Positions 25,861-34,687 of a stretch of DNA of 64,000 nt are shown here, piece by piece (positions within the stretch are counted from its first letter, which is position 1; each line of letters starts with the position of its first letter). The stretch covers positions 1-64,000 of the forward strand of contig CAJTQT010000002.1 in assembly GCA_910578325.1 (NCBI GenBank), given 5' to 3'. The stretch is from an uncultured Christensenella sp. (GTDB taxonomy: Bacteria; Bacillota; Clostridia; Christensenellales; CAG-917). The notes under the pieces are model-generated. The model worked only from the letters and a program-made list of their open reading frames with translations. It was not told where the DNA came from and searched no databases. The translations under genes and the position numbers were made by a program.

Positions 25861-27054
25861 ATGAAGATACTTGTTATAAACGCAGGAAGTTCGTCGCTCA
25901 AATACCAACTTATAGATATGCAGACGGAAAAAGCACTTCTAAAAGGCGTATGCGAACGCATAGGTATGGAAGGCGGTACGCTTACGCAGAAGAACGGCGG
26001 CGGAAAGGAACTGGTAATTTCTCAGGATATGAAAGACCATACCGCGTCTATCGAATTAGTTCTCAAAGCAATGGTCGATCGGGACTACGGCGCAATTATA
26101 TCTACTGCCGAAATTTCCGCGGTAGGTCACCGCGTTCTTCACAGCGGCGAAGATTTCAAGTCGTCCGTGCTCATCGACGAGGACGTTATCCGTATCTGCG
26201 AAAAGAATGCCGAACTCGGACCTCTTCATATGCCCGGCAACATCGCGTGCATAAAGAGTTGCCGCGAAGTTATGCCCGAAGTGCCTATGGTTGCGGTGTT
26301 CGATACCACTTTCCATAGCACTATGCCTCCTAAGGCGTTTATGTACGGAATTCCGTATGCCGTGTATAAGGAACATAAGGTGAGAAAGTACGGCTTCCAC
26401 GGCACTTCCCATAAGTTCGTCAGCGAAGAAACGGTTAAGTTGTTGGGCAAAAAAGACAGCAGAATTATCGTTTGTCATCTCGGAAACGGTTCGTCGATAT
26501 CCGCGGTCAAAGACGGAAAATGCGTCGATACGTCAATGGGATTCACGCCTCTGGAAGGACTTGTTATGGGTACGCGCAGCGGAGATATAGACCCTGCGGC
26601 AGTTGAGTTTATGCGTAAGAAACTCGGTCTTAGCGCCGAAGATATGGTGCAGTATCTCAATAAAAAATGCGGAATGAAAGGCGTAAGCGGACTCGATTCA
26701 GATATGCGCTATCTTGAAAAGGCCATACACGAGGGCGATGAGAAAGCAAAACTTGCCGTTGACGTAGCCGCTTACCGTATAAAAAAATACATCGGCTCTT
26801 ACGCGGCGGTGCTCGGCGGCGTTGACGCGATAGTGTTTACCGGCGGAATCGGAGAGCATAGCGGTTATATGCGCAATCTGGTTATGACGGATATGGAGTA
26901 TCTCGGCGTTGACTTCGATTTTGAAAAGAGCGATACGAGACTTCCCGACGGAGTTGTGGAACTGTCCAAACCTGACAGCAAAGTTAAAGTATACGTTCTG
27001 CCTACAAACGAGGAACTTTCTATTGCAAGAGAGACAAAAGCAATTGCGCTCTGA
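25861..27054 (+). CDS. ackA: Acetate kinase
   Basis: 397 residues, ASKHA-fold kinase turning acetyl phosphate and ADP into acetate and ATP. Motifs: N-terminal VINAGSSSLKYQL, the substrate-site VFDTTFHSTMP, KYGFHGTSHKF, HLGNGSSI, MGFTPLEGLVMGTRSGDIDP and the terminal VFTGGIGEH. GGAGG precedes the ATG. In many Firmicutes a DUF177 (YceD) gene follows before rpmF; here only a 150-base spacer with the rpmF promoter is present. Confidence 0.97.
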   Translation: MKILVINAGSSSLKYQLIDMQTEKALLKGVCERIGMEGGTLTQKNGGGKELVISQDMKDHTASIELVLKAMVDRDYGAIISTAEISAVGHRVLHSGEDFKSSVLIDEDVIRICEKNAELGPLHMPGNIACIKSCREVMPEVPMVAVFDTTFHSTMPPKAFMYGIPYAVYKEHKVRKYGFHGTSHKFVSEETVKLLGKKDSRIIVCHLGNGSSISAVKDGKCVDTSMGFTPLEGLVMGTRSGDIDPAAVEFMRKKLGLSAEDMVQYLNKKCGMKGVSGLDSDMRYLEKAIHEGDEKAKLAVDVAAYRIKKYIGSYAAVLGGVDAIVFTGGIGEHSGYMRNLVMTDMEYLGVDFDFEKSDTRLPDGVVELSKPDSKVKVYVLPTNEELSIARETKAIAL

Positions 27055-27125
27055 GGCGGAAATCGCCGATAATATGCGGCAAAATAAAAAAATCAAGTCA
27101 AAAATCCGCAATCTTGAAAAAGCGT

Positions 27126-27154
27126 TTGACAAGACAGTGTTTATTTAATATACT
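27126..27154 (+). promoter_or_regulatory. Promoter of rpmF
   Basis: Near-consensus: -35 TTGACA (27126-27131), 17-base spacer, -10 TATACT (27149-27154). Confidence 0.75.
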
Positions 27155-27204
27155 AAATAGGCTGTTTAATGCGTAAAGATGAATAATGTCGGAGGAAGGA
27201 ATAT

Positions 27205-27387
27205 ATGGCAGTACCTAAAAATAAAATATCTAAATCCAAAACGAATTCACGTTTTGCAAACTGGAAACTCAAAACTCCCGGTCTTACCGAGTGCCCGCAG
27301 TGCCACGAGTTGAAAAAGAATCATCACGTCTGCCCGAAATGCGGTTACTATGACGGTGAGCAAATCGTCAAAAAGGAAGAGAACTAA
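27205..27387 (+). CDS. rpmF: Ribosomal protein bL32, zinc-binding form
   Basis: 60 residues, large-subunit protein. N-terminal MAVPKNKISKSKTNSR is diagnostic, and the pairs CPQC and CPKC form the zinc site of the C+ type, suggesting growth without severe zinc limitation or that a separate C- paralogue is elsewhere. GGAGG precedes the ATG. It has its own promoter and terminator between ackA and plsX. Confidence 0.95.
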   Translation: MAVPKNKISKSKTNSRFANWKLKTPGLTECPQCHELKKNHHVCPKCGYYDGEQIVKKEEN

Positions 27388-27402
27388 TTTTGACTTAAAC
27401 TT

Positions 27403-27432
27403 AAAAAGAGTGTTATTTTGACACTCTTTTTT
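27403..27432 (+). terminator. Terminator after rpmF
   Basis: AAAAAGAGTGT/ACACTCTTTTT with a 7-base loop and T6. Confidence 0.75.
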
Positions 27433-27501
27433 CATATTACGCGGTATGTCGGCTCTCGAGCGCGAAGACGACACCCGCGTCCGAATCGAGAGGTACGGAA
27501 A

Positions 27502-28545
27502 ATGAAAATAGTTGTTGACGCTATGGGCGGTGATAATGCGCCCCTCGAAATCGTTGCGGGTGCGGCGGACGCTCTTGCGCTTGATAAAGACGTAAAAGTT
27601 GTGCTTGTAGGAAGAGAGTCGGAAATACGATCTGCTTTGGGCGAGCGCGAATACGATAATAAAATACTTGAAATAATAGACGCGTGCGACGTTATTTCAA
27701 ATGACGAGAGCCCGACTATGGCTATAAAAACCAAAAGGGAGAGTTCGCTTGTAAAGTCGTTTGAAAAACTTATGCAGGACGACGAATGCGGAGGCTTTGT
27801 GTCCGCAGGGTCGACAGGCGCGGTGCTTGTCGGCGCGTTTATGAAAGTCGGCAGGATCAAGGGCGTATCGCGTCCCGCGCTTGCGCCGGTGCTTCCAACG
27901 CTTGAAGGAAACGGCGTGGTGTTGTGCGACTGCGGCGCGAACGTGGACTCTAAGCCCGTCAATCTTTTGCACTATGCAATTATGGCTTCCACCTATGCCA
28001 AAGCGATGCTCGGCGTGGAAAATCCGCGCGTCGGTCTTCTCAATAACGGAGTCGAAGCGCATAAAGGAAACGAACTGAGCAGGCAGGCATACGATTTGTT
28101 GTCGGCAAACGACGACATAAACTTTGTAGGAAACTGCGAATCGCGCGATTTGCTTACGGGTAACTTCGATGTGGTCGTATCCGACGGTTTTGATGGGAAT
28201 ATCGCGCTCAAAATGGCGGAAGGCACGGCGAGCCTTATGCTCAAACTGATAAAACGCGGAGTATATTCGGGCGGATTGAAATCTAAAATCGGCGCGCTTA
28301 TGCTCAAACCCGTTTTTAAAGAAGTGCAGAAAACTCTTGATTACAATGCGCAGGGAGGCGCGTGTTTCCTTGGCGTGAAAAAAGTGGTGGTAAAAGCGCA
28401 CGGAGCGTCCTCCCGCGGAGCAATCAGCGCGAGTATTTTGCAGGCTAAAGGACTTGCGCTTAAAAATATCTGCGAAACAATTGCGGACGGTATTGTCAAA
28501 TCCAACGCTATGTCGCAGCAAAACGCCGCAAGTAGCGAAGAATAA
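27502..28545 (+). CDS. plsX: Phosphate acyltransferase PlsX
   Basis: 347 residues. It makes acyl phosphate from acyl-ACP, the first step of phospholipid synthesis in most Gram-positive bacteria. The N-terminus IVVDAMGGDNAP and the stretches SAGSTGA, LCDCGAN, NNGVEAHKGNE and VSDGFDGNI are family hallmarks. I chose the ATG at 27502, which has a GAGAGG site and starts the conserved domain; the frame opens further upstream but through the terminator. acpP, which commonly follows plsX, is absent and rnc follows directly. Confidence 0.95.
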   Translation: MKIVVDAMGGDNAPLEIVAGAADALALDKDVKVVLVGRESEIRSALGEREYDNKILEIIDACDVISNDESPTMAIKTKRESSLVKSFEKLMQDDECGGFVSAGSTGAVLVGAFMKVGRIKGVSRPALAPVLPTLEGNGVVLCDCGANVDSKPVNLLHYAIMASTYAKAMLGVENPRVGLLNNGVEAHKGNELSRQAYDLLSANDDINFVGNCESRDLLTGNFDVVVSDGFDGNIALKMAEGTASLMLKLIKRGVYSGGLKSKIGALMLKPVFKEVQKTLDYNAQGGACFLGVKKVVVKAHGASSRGAISASILQAKGLALKNICETIADGIVKSNAMSQQNAASSEE

Positions 28546-28570
28546 GCGCGAGGTTGGGCATAATAACGAT

Positions 28571-29254
28571 ATGAACAGTAAATGTATTGCCGCAATCGAA
28601 AATACGATCGGTTATGTTTTTAGGGATAAATCTATTCTTATCCGTGCGTTTACTCACAGTTCCGCGAGCAAAGTCGCCACCGAAAACTATGAGTCGCTGG
28701 AACTCCTCGGAGACAGTATTCTCGACTTCATTGTTGCAAAGCGTCTTATGATAGAAAATCCGAATGCGCACGAAGGCGCGCTCACTCAGCGCAGGTCGGA
28801 AATAGTTTCACAGGAGCCGCTCGAAAGGGCGATGGAGACGCTCGGACTTGCGAGGTATCTGGTTGTAGGCAAAGGCGAAAAACTGGAAAGTATCATACGG
28901 CATACGAAAGTTGCGTCAAATCTGTTCGAAGCGATTGTCGGCGCGATATATATGGATAGCGGAAGCGTTGACAGGGCGGAAGAATTTATCTGCACCGCCT
29001 TGAAGCCGTACTTTGACGGCAGTGTAAAACACGAAGAAGAGCGCGATTTCAAGACAGAACTCAACGAGTTTGCCACAAGGCATAAACTTAGCGTACAGTA
29101 CGTGACAGTGGAAACCAACGGCGCGCCGCACGAACCTACGTTTGTTATCGACGTGTTGATAGACGGTGTTTGCGCAGGCAGAGGAAAAGGAAAAAATAAA
29201 AAGAGCGCGCAGCAGCAGGCAGCGGGCGTAGCGCTTGAACATATTGCGGATTGA
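28571..29254 (+). CDS. rnc: Ribonuclease III
   Basis: 227 residues, double-strand-specific endonuclease for rRNA and mRNA processing. The catalytic signature YESLELLGDSILDF (about 39-52) and the second acidic site NLFEAIVGAIYMDSG (about 115-130) are intact, and a C-terminal dsRNA-binding domain ends in GKGKNKKSAQQQAAGVAL. The ATG at 28571 begins the conserved part; an upstream 39-residue extension overlaps plsX and is unlike the family. It is followed by a terminator. Confidence 0.95.
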   Translation: MNSKCIAAIENTIGYVFRDKSILIRAFTHSSASKVATENYESLELLGDSILDFIVAKRLMIENPNAHEGALTQRRSEIVSQEPLERAMETLGLARYLVVGKGEKLESIIRHTKVASNLFEAIVGAIYMDSGSVDRAEEFICTALKPYFDGSVKHEEERDFKTELNEFATRHKLSVQYVTVETNGAPHEPTFVIDVLIDGVCAGRGKGKNKKSAQQQAAGVALEHIAD

Positions 29255-29267
29255 ATCAAAACTTGAT

Positions 29268-29297
29268 TTGCGCGTCCCTGAAAGGGCGCGCAATTTT
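29268..29297 (+). terminator. Terminator after rnc
   Basis: TTGCGCG/CGCGCAA stem continued by CCCT/AGGG across one bulged base, then T4. Confidence 0.75.
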
Positions 29298-29423
29298 AAC
29301 AGATAGTATTTTGGTTGTTTTTAGTTATTCTAAACGTATTAATTTAATATAGTTAATCATTTTATCGTTGATTTTGCATTTAAATTCCGGTGATGCGTCC
29401 GCTTTTAAATGAGTGATTTTCAC

Positions 29424-29452
29424 TTGATAAGATTGAAAATATATGGTAAAAT
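29424..29452 (+). promoter_or_regulatory. Promoter of smc
   Basis: -35 TTGATA (29424-29429), 17-base spacer ending in TGG (extended -10), -10 TAAAAT (29447-29452). The predicted start near 29459 lies downstream of the TTG at 29453, which helps to place the smc start codon at 29486. Confidence 0.6.
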
Positions 29453-29485
29453 TTGTTGTCAGTAAAAAAGGACGGGTATACGGTT

Positions 29486-32400
29486 TTGTTAAATCTGGTC
29501 AAAATCGAACTCAGAGGTTTTAAATCGTTTGCGGATAAGGTGGAAATTCCTTTCAGAGAGGGCGTCACCGCTATTATAGGACCGAACGGTTGCGGAAAGT
29601 CAAACGTTTCGGACGCTATACGTTGGACCTTGGGTGAAAAAAGTGCTAAACAACTGCGCGGTAAGAGTATGCAGGACGTCATATTCGCAGGTACCGAAAA
29701 GCGCAGGAGTATGTCCTATTGCGAAGTTTCGCTGACTTTCAACAATGAGAATCAGCATATTTTCCCGTCGTTGCCGTTTGATGAGGTTGTGGTTACGCGT
29801 AAACTTGACCGAAGCGGAATGAGCGAATATTTCCTCAACAATAACCATACGCGTCTGCGCGACATAATCGCGCTTTTCCACGATACGGGCATAGGCAAAG
29901 AGGGCTATTCGATTATCGGACAGGGAAGAGTCGACGAGATTATGTCTGCCAAACCCGACGAGCGTCGCAGAATCTTCGAAGAAGCCGCGGGAATATCCAA
30001 ATTCAGGGCAGAGCGCATCGAGGCGGAGCGAAAACTCGAAAAGACCGCGTTGAACTTGCAGACAACCAACGAAGTTATTGCGGAAATCGAAAAACAGATC
30101 GGGCCGTTGCGCAAACAGGCGGAAACCGCTCAAAAATACTTCGACCTGAAAGAACAACTTAAATATAACGAAGTAAACCTATACATATACAACTATGAAA
30201 ACAATCAGGCGATAAAGCAGAAGATATATGACCGTATTTCGGGATATGACAGCGCGCTGAAAATCAAGGATATGGAATATAACGAATGCGTTCGCCGATA
30301 TGACGACTGCATTCGCGAATCGAGCGGAATCGACAGGGTTTACGATGACAGCAATGCGGAACTCCTGTCGCTCAAAGTCGGCGAGGCGAGGTCGGAAGTC
30401 GAAGCGCACGCGCTTAAAGACCGTATCGCAAACGTGCAGAGCCAAATTGCGAGACTTAACGAAGAACTTCTGTCTATAGACAACCGTCTGATCGTTTCCG
30501 AACAGACTATTTCTACTACAACCGCTAAAAAAGAAGAGGAATTTAACGCGTATCTCCATACTTGCAAGGCATTCGAGGACGTTAACGCAAGGTATTCGCA
30601 ACTTACCAACGCTCTCGCGGGACAGGAAAGCGACCTCGAAGCGCGAAATCTCGAATACGTCCGTGCAATAGAGGAATTGGGCGCGTTGAAATCGAATATT
30701 TCGGGCTTTCAGGCGGAAAAGACTATAAACGAAGAACGCGCTAAATCAATCAGACAGTTGCTTACTCAGAAAAAAGAGAGACTTGACGAGGAATTGACCA
30801 ACTTATCCATCTATGACGGAAAGGTTAAATCCGCAAAGGAAAGAATGCGTCAGGTCGCAACCGAGTACAACGAAAGCGTATCCGAAAAAGCCGACGCACA
30901 GGAAGCGGTCAAGGCGTTTGCCGAAGATATATCCGCTCTCAGCGGAAAACTGTCTGCCAACGAAGAGCGTGTAAGAACTTATACGGCGATCAAAGAGCAG
31001 TATTCGGCGTATCAGAACGCGGTCGGAAATCTTATGCGCGATTCCAAGCACGACCCTGTGCTTGCTTCTAAGATTATGGGTGTGCTTGCGGAAGTTATAA
31101 GCGTTCCCAACGAGTTCGAGGCGGCAATAGAATATGCTTTGGGCGGCGCAATGCAAAACGTGCTCGTTGAAAACGAGGGCGACGCGAGCGACTTGATCGC
31201 ATATCTGAAACAGAAGAATTACGGACGTGTCACGTTCCGTCCGCTCACATCCTGCCGTCCGCACGCGCTGAGCGGTGAAAGTCTCGGCGTTCTCAAAGAA
31301 CCGGGATGCTACGGACTCGCCGGCGATTTGGTCAAGTATGACGCTAAATTCGACGGATTTATAAAAACTTTGTTGGGCGCTACCGTGGTGGTAAACAACA
31401 TCGACAACGCTATCCGCATTTTCAGAAAGTACAATCAGGCGTTTAAGATTGTCACTCTTGACGGTGAAATATTCTCGCGAGGCGGCGAAATTACGGGCGG
31501 TTCGCGCCGTAATCAAACGCAAGGTCTGCTTTCTCAGGAAAAACAGATAGAACAGGCGCGCGCGAATCTCGAAAAGATCAAGAATAATATTGCTCAGATA
31601 ACCGCTCTCAGACAGGAAAAAGAGCAGGACGTGTTGGATTTCGAGCAGAAGATCGAAAGTTTGAATAAAGAAATATCCGAGTTGCGTATAGAAATCGGCG
31701 TAAACGAGGATAAGGCTAATCAATGTCTGCAAATTACCGAGACTTTACAGACTGAAATCAATCAGGGAGCGGAGGAATACGAACTCGTTATCGCGTCGAT
31801 AAAGGATATTACCGACAAACTCAATTCAATAGACGCGCTTGAAAAGATTACGTCCGAGAAAAAAGAGGAATATACCGCGCTTCTTGCGGATTCAAAAAGC
31901 GAAAATTCCAAACAGAAGAGCGAGAGAGAGGAACTTTCTCAGCGAGTTATGGATTTGCGCGTTAAGATGGCAAGCAGAAAGAGCGCGCTTGACGGCTATG
32001 ATCAAGACCTGTTCAGACTTGCCCGCGAGAAAGAGAGCCTCGAAGAAGAAAAACTCGATACGATAGCGCAACTTAAAATCGAGCAGTCAAAACTAGACAG
32101 CATTACGTCCGCACCGGAAAAGACTTCGTTTTCAAAAGAGGATGAGGCAAGAATAAAGGTTCTTGAAAAAGAAATAGCCGATCTGTCGGAGCGCAAGCGT
32201 ACAATATCCGACGAGATAGTTGCTCTCGACGCGCAGAAGACGGAGATTTTCAACCAGCGTAACGAACTGACCGCAAAAAAAACACGCGACGAAGGTATGT
32301 TGGATAATGTAGATATAGAGATGCGCACACAGCAGGCGCATATTCTCGAAGAGTACGATCTGACTTATGCGGGCGCGGTTGAATTTAAGGATGAAGAATT

Positions 32401-33076
32401 CAAGGCACACGGCACTCTTACCGTAATCTCTGATTTGAAGAAATCGATTGCAAGACTCGGCGACGTAAACTTGCTTGCGTCTAAGACTCTCGAAGAAACG
32501 GAAGTCAGACTCAACGAGCAGATTGCACAGCGTGACGATATTCAAAGAGCGTGCGACGACGTCAAGGTTATAATCGATTCGCTGACAGAGCGTATGCGCG
32601 ATAAGTTCAGCGACGCGTTCAACAGAATTTGCGAAAACTTCAAAGAGGTTTTCTCACAGTTGTTCGGAGGCGGAAAAGGCGAACTGAGGCTGGATACAAA
32701 GGAAACGGACGACGTGCTCGAAGCAGGTATAGAAATATTTGCTCAACCGCCGGGGAAAAAGTTGCAGAATATAGGTCTGCTTAGCGGCGGCGAACGCGCG
32801 TTGACGGCGATTGCGATTCTGTTTGCGATTCTCAGATTGAAGCCGATGCCGTTCTGTGTGCTTGACGAGATAGAAGCGGCGTTGGACGACGCGAACGTAA
32901 ACCTGTTTGCGGAGTTTTTGAAAAAGTTTTCGGACTATACGCAGTTTATAGTTATAACGCACAGAAAGCCTACAATGCGGCACGCGGACACTATATTCGG
33001 CGTTACGATGGAAGAAAAGGGCGTTACGAAGATTGTTTCGATTGAATTCGAAGAAGCGGTCAAACACGCAAAATAA
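29486..33076 (+). CDS. smc: Chromosome segregation protein SMC
   Basis: 1196 residues, the condensin ATPase that organises and segregates the chromosome with ScpA/ScpB. The N-terminal head has VKIELRGFKSFADK and Walker A GPNGCGKSN; long coiled coils run about 165-500 and 665-1015; a hinge lies near 515-650 (GVLAEVISVPNEFEAAIE to GGEITGGSRR). The C-terminal head has signature LLSGGERALTA and Walker B FCVLDEIEAALDDANV. No ATG is near the start, so I use TTG at 29486, which begins the conserved sequence and has AAGGA some 13 bases upstream. SMC is usually followed by ftsY, as here. Confidence 0.96.
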   Translation: MLNLVKIELRGFKSFADKVEIPFREGVTAIIGPNGCGKSNVSDAIRWTLGEKSAKQLRGKSMQDVIFAGTEKRRSMSYCEVSLTFNNENQHIFPSLPFDEVVVTRKLDRSGMSEYFLNNNHTRLRDIIALFHDTGIGKEGYSIIGQGRVDEIMSAKPDERRRIFEEAAGISKFRAERIEAERKLEKTALNLQTTNEVIAEIEKQIGPLRKQAETAQKYFDLKEQLKYNEVNLYIYNYENNQAIKQKIYDRISGYDSALKIKDMEYNECVRRYDDCIRESSGIDRVYDDSNAELLSLKVGEARSEVEAHALKDRIANVQSQIARLNEELLSIDNRLIVSEQTISTTTAKKEEEFNAYLHTCKAFEDVNARYSQLTNALAGQESDLEARNLEYVRAIEELGALKSNISGFQAEKTINEERAKSIRQLLTQKKERLDEELTNLSIYDGKVKSAKERMRQVATEYNESVSEKADAQEAVKAFAEDISALSGKLSANEERVRTYTAIKEQYSAYQNAVGNLMRDSKHDPVLASKIMGVLAEVISVPNEFEAAIEYALGGAMQNVLVENEGDASDLIAYLKQKNYGRVTFRPLTSCRPHALSGESLGVLKEPGCYGLAGDLVKYDAKFDGFIKTLLGATVVVNNIDNAIRIFRKYNQAFKIVTLDGEIFSRGGEITGGSRRNQTQGLLSQEKQIEQARANLEKIKNNIAQITALRQEKEQDVLDFEQKIESLNKEISELRIEIGVNEDKANQCLQITETLQTEINQGAEEYELVIASIKDITDKLNSIDALEKITSEKKEEYTALLADSKSENSKQKSEREELSQRVMDLRVKMASRKSALDGYDQDLFRLAREKESLEEEKLDTIAQLKIEQSKLDSITSAPEKTSFSKEDEARIKVLEKEIADLSERKRTISDEIVALDAQKTEIFNQRNELTAKKTRDEGMLDNVDIEMRTQQAHILEEYDLTYAGAVEFKDEEFKAHGTLTVISDLKKSIARLGDVNLLASKTLEETEVRLNEQIAQRDDIQRACDDVKVIIDSLTERMRDKFSDAFNRICENFKEVFSQLFGGGKGELRLDTKETDDVLEAGIEIFAQPPGKKLQNIGLLSGGERALTAIAILFAILRLKPMPFCVLDEIEAALDDANVNLFAEFLKKFSDYTQFIVITHRKPTMRHADTIFGVTMEEKGVTKIVSIEFEEAVKHAK

Positions 33077-33084
33077 TCGGTTAG

Positions 33085-33106
33085 AAGCACGCTTTTGCGT
33101 GCTTTT
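33085..33106 (+). terminator. Hairpin/terminator after smc
   Basis: AAGCACGC/GCGTGCTT with a TTTT loop and a short T tail; probably partial, since ftsY follows 100 bases later. Confidence 0.55.
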
Positions 33107-33206
33107 GCAGATATACCGACAAATTCGGTTTATGTAAACTGAATGTCTAAATGATTTATCTTCGCGGATATAGGAGCATAATTATTAAAACGGCACAGGG
33201 TGAAAT

Positions 33207-34100
33207 ATGGGATTTTTCCAGAAAATTTTACAGGGTATAAAAAAGACTAAGGACGCCTTTTCAAAGAAGTTGTTTTTTGCGTTTTCCGCAAAGGAATTTG
33301 ACGACGAGTTTTATGAAAATCTCGAAGAGGCACTGTTGACTGCCGACGTCGGCGTGACGGCTACTGAGAGCCTGATTGAAGAACTTAAAGACGAGATTTA
33401 TACCAAGAAAATCAAGAAGCCCGAGCAGGCGAAAGATTTGCTTAAACGGCTTATGATTGAAGATATAGACTATGAAGTTCCCGAATACGAGTATCCGCTT
33501 GTGATTCTTCTGTCGGGGGTTAACGGCGTCGGAAAGACTACTGCAATAGGGAAACTCGCGCATCTGTTTAAAGAGCAGGGTAAAAGCGTTGTCGTAGCGG
33601 CAGCGGATACGTTCAGAGCGGCGGCGAGCGAACAGTTGGAAGTCTGGGGGCAGCGCGCGGGAGTGCGCGTTATACGTCATAACGAAGGAGCGGATCCTGC
33701 CGCGGTTGTGTTTGACGCAATCGCTTCCGCAAAGGCGAAAGGCAACGACGTAGTGCTTGTGGATACGGCGGGACGTCTGCACAATAAAAAGAATCTGATG
33801 GCTGAATTGCAGAAAATATGTCGCGTTGTGGAACGCGAACTTCCGGAAGCGGATTTCAGAAAGTATCTGGTGCTTGACGCGACAACGGGACAGAATGCGG
33901 TTGCGCAGGCGAAGATTTTCGGGGAAGATATCGATACTGACGGAATTATACTGACCAAACTCGACGGCACGGCAAAAGGCGGAGTCGTGCTCGCGATATC
34001 CGACGAAGTGGGATTGCCTGTAATTTACGTAGGCGTGGGCGAAAAGATAGACGACCTAATACCTTTTGACGCCACAGACTTTATAAACGCGCTTATCTGA
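33207..34100 (+). CDS. ftsY: SRP receptor FtsY
   Basis: 297 residues, SRP-family GTPase at the membrane that accepts SRP-bound ribosomes. An N domain (about 1-85) precedes the G domain with G1 GVNGVGKTT, DTFRAAASEQL, G3 DTAGRLHN and G4 TKLDGTAKGG. The short form lacks a long acidic A domain, and the basic N-terminus MGFFQKILQGIKKTK may bind membrane. Its partners are Ffh (34688) and the SRP RNA (11595-11860), all encoded in this window. Confidence 0.96.
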   Translation: MGFFQKILQGIKKTKDAFSKKLFFAFSAKEFDDEFYENLEEALLTADVGVTATESLIEELKDEIYTKKIKKPEQAKDLLKRLMIEDIDYEVPEYEYPLVILLSGVNGVGKTTAIGKLAHLFKEQGKSVVVAAADTFRAAASEQLEVWGQRAGVRVIRHNEGADPAAVVFDAIASAKAKGNDVVLVDTAGRLHNKKNLMAELQKICRVVERELPEADFRKYLVLDATTGQNAVAQAKIFGEDIDTDGIILTKLDGTAKGGVVLAISDEVGLPVIYVGVGEKIDDLIPFDATDFINALI

Positions 34101-34189
34101 TTTGGGATTGCGCTTGAAAATTTCACAGTCATTAAAGTTGCAAAATTGCTTTTTTAAGATAATCAGTAAAAATATAAGCAAAAAGAACA

Positions 34190-34222
34190 CGGTGTCGGGC
34201 AAAAATGCTTGACACCGTTTTT
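34190..34222 (+). terminator. Terminator of ftsY
   Basis: A 12-bp stem with G-T pairs (34190-34201 with 34206-34217), AAAA loop, then T5. Its 3' arm also supplies the -35 element of the next promoter and is one copy of a 24-base palindrome. Confidence 0.7.
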
Positions 34223-34263
34223 CGTATGTTGTATGATAGGTGTCGAGCAAAAATACTTGACAC
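34192..34263. repeat. Duplicated 24-base palindrome around the ylxM promoter
   Basis: Copies at 34192-34215 and 34240-34263 differ at two positions only. Each has arms GTGTC and GACAC around GCAAAAA. The first covers the -35 element, the second begins 3 bases after the -10, so bound protein would block the promoter. This looks like an operator pair. Confidence 0.55.
34209..34237 (+). promoter_or_regulatory. Promoter of ylxM-ffh
   Basis: -35 TTGACA (34209-34214), 17-base spacer, -10 TATGAT (34232-34237). Confidence 0.65.
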
Positions 34264-34360
34264 ATATCTGCGTGGATTTGTTTCGGATTCCGCGCATTGA
34301 CGGAACGGTGATTGCCGATTGTATTTTTGCTGAAGGGCGTAAAGTGCAAGGCGGGGGAAA

Positions 34361-34687
34361 ATGGACAGATTCGAAATATCTATATTGCGTGATTTTTACG
34401 GCTCGCTTTTGACTGAAAAGCAAAACGAAATTCTTAAAATGCGCTATGACGAGGATTTGTCTTTCGGAGAGATCGCAGACATCTGCGGTGTATCGCGTCA
34501 GGCGGTGCTGGACAGTATAAACAAGGGCGAGAAACACCTTGCCGAATATGAACTTAACCTCGGATATGCGGATAAACAGAGACGCATTCTTGCCGTTCTC
34601 GACTCGGTTGAGGATCACTTCGATTCGCTCAATAAAGCGGAAATAAAGGCAAAACTGGGCGAGATAAGAAAAATATTGGAGGACTGA
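34361..34687 (+). CDS. ylxM: YlxM-family SRP-associated HTH protein
   Basis: 108 residues, UPF0122 family. The helix-turn-helix resembles sigma-70 region 4: LTEKQNEILKMRYDEDLS then FGEIADICGVSRQAVLDSI. In Firmicutes ylxM always precedes ffh, and a streptococcal homologue has been reported to modulate SRP GTPase activity. It abuts ffh with no gap, so translation is coupled. The palindrome pair at its promoter makes autoregulation by this HTH protein a possible reading. Confidence 0.9.
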   Translation: MDRFEISILRDFYGSLLTEKQNEILKMRYDEDLSFGEIADICGVSRQAVLDSINKGEKHLAEYELNLGYADKQRRILAVLDSVEDHFDSLNKAEIKAKLGEIRKILED

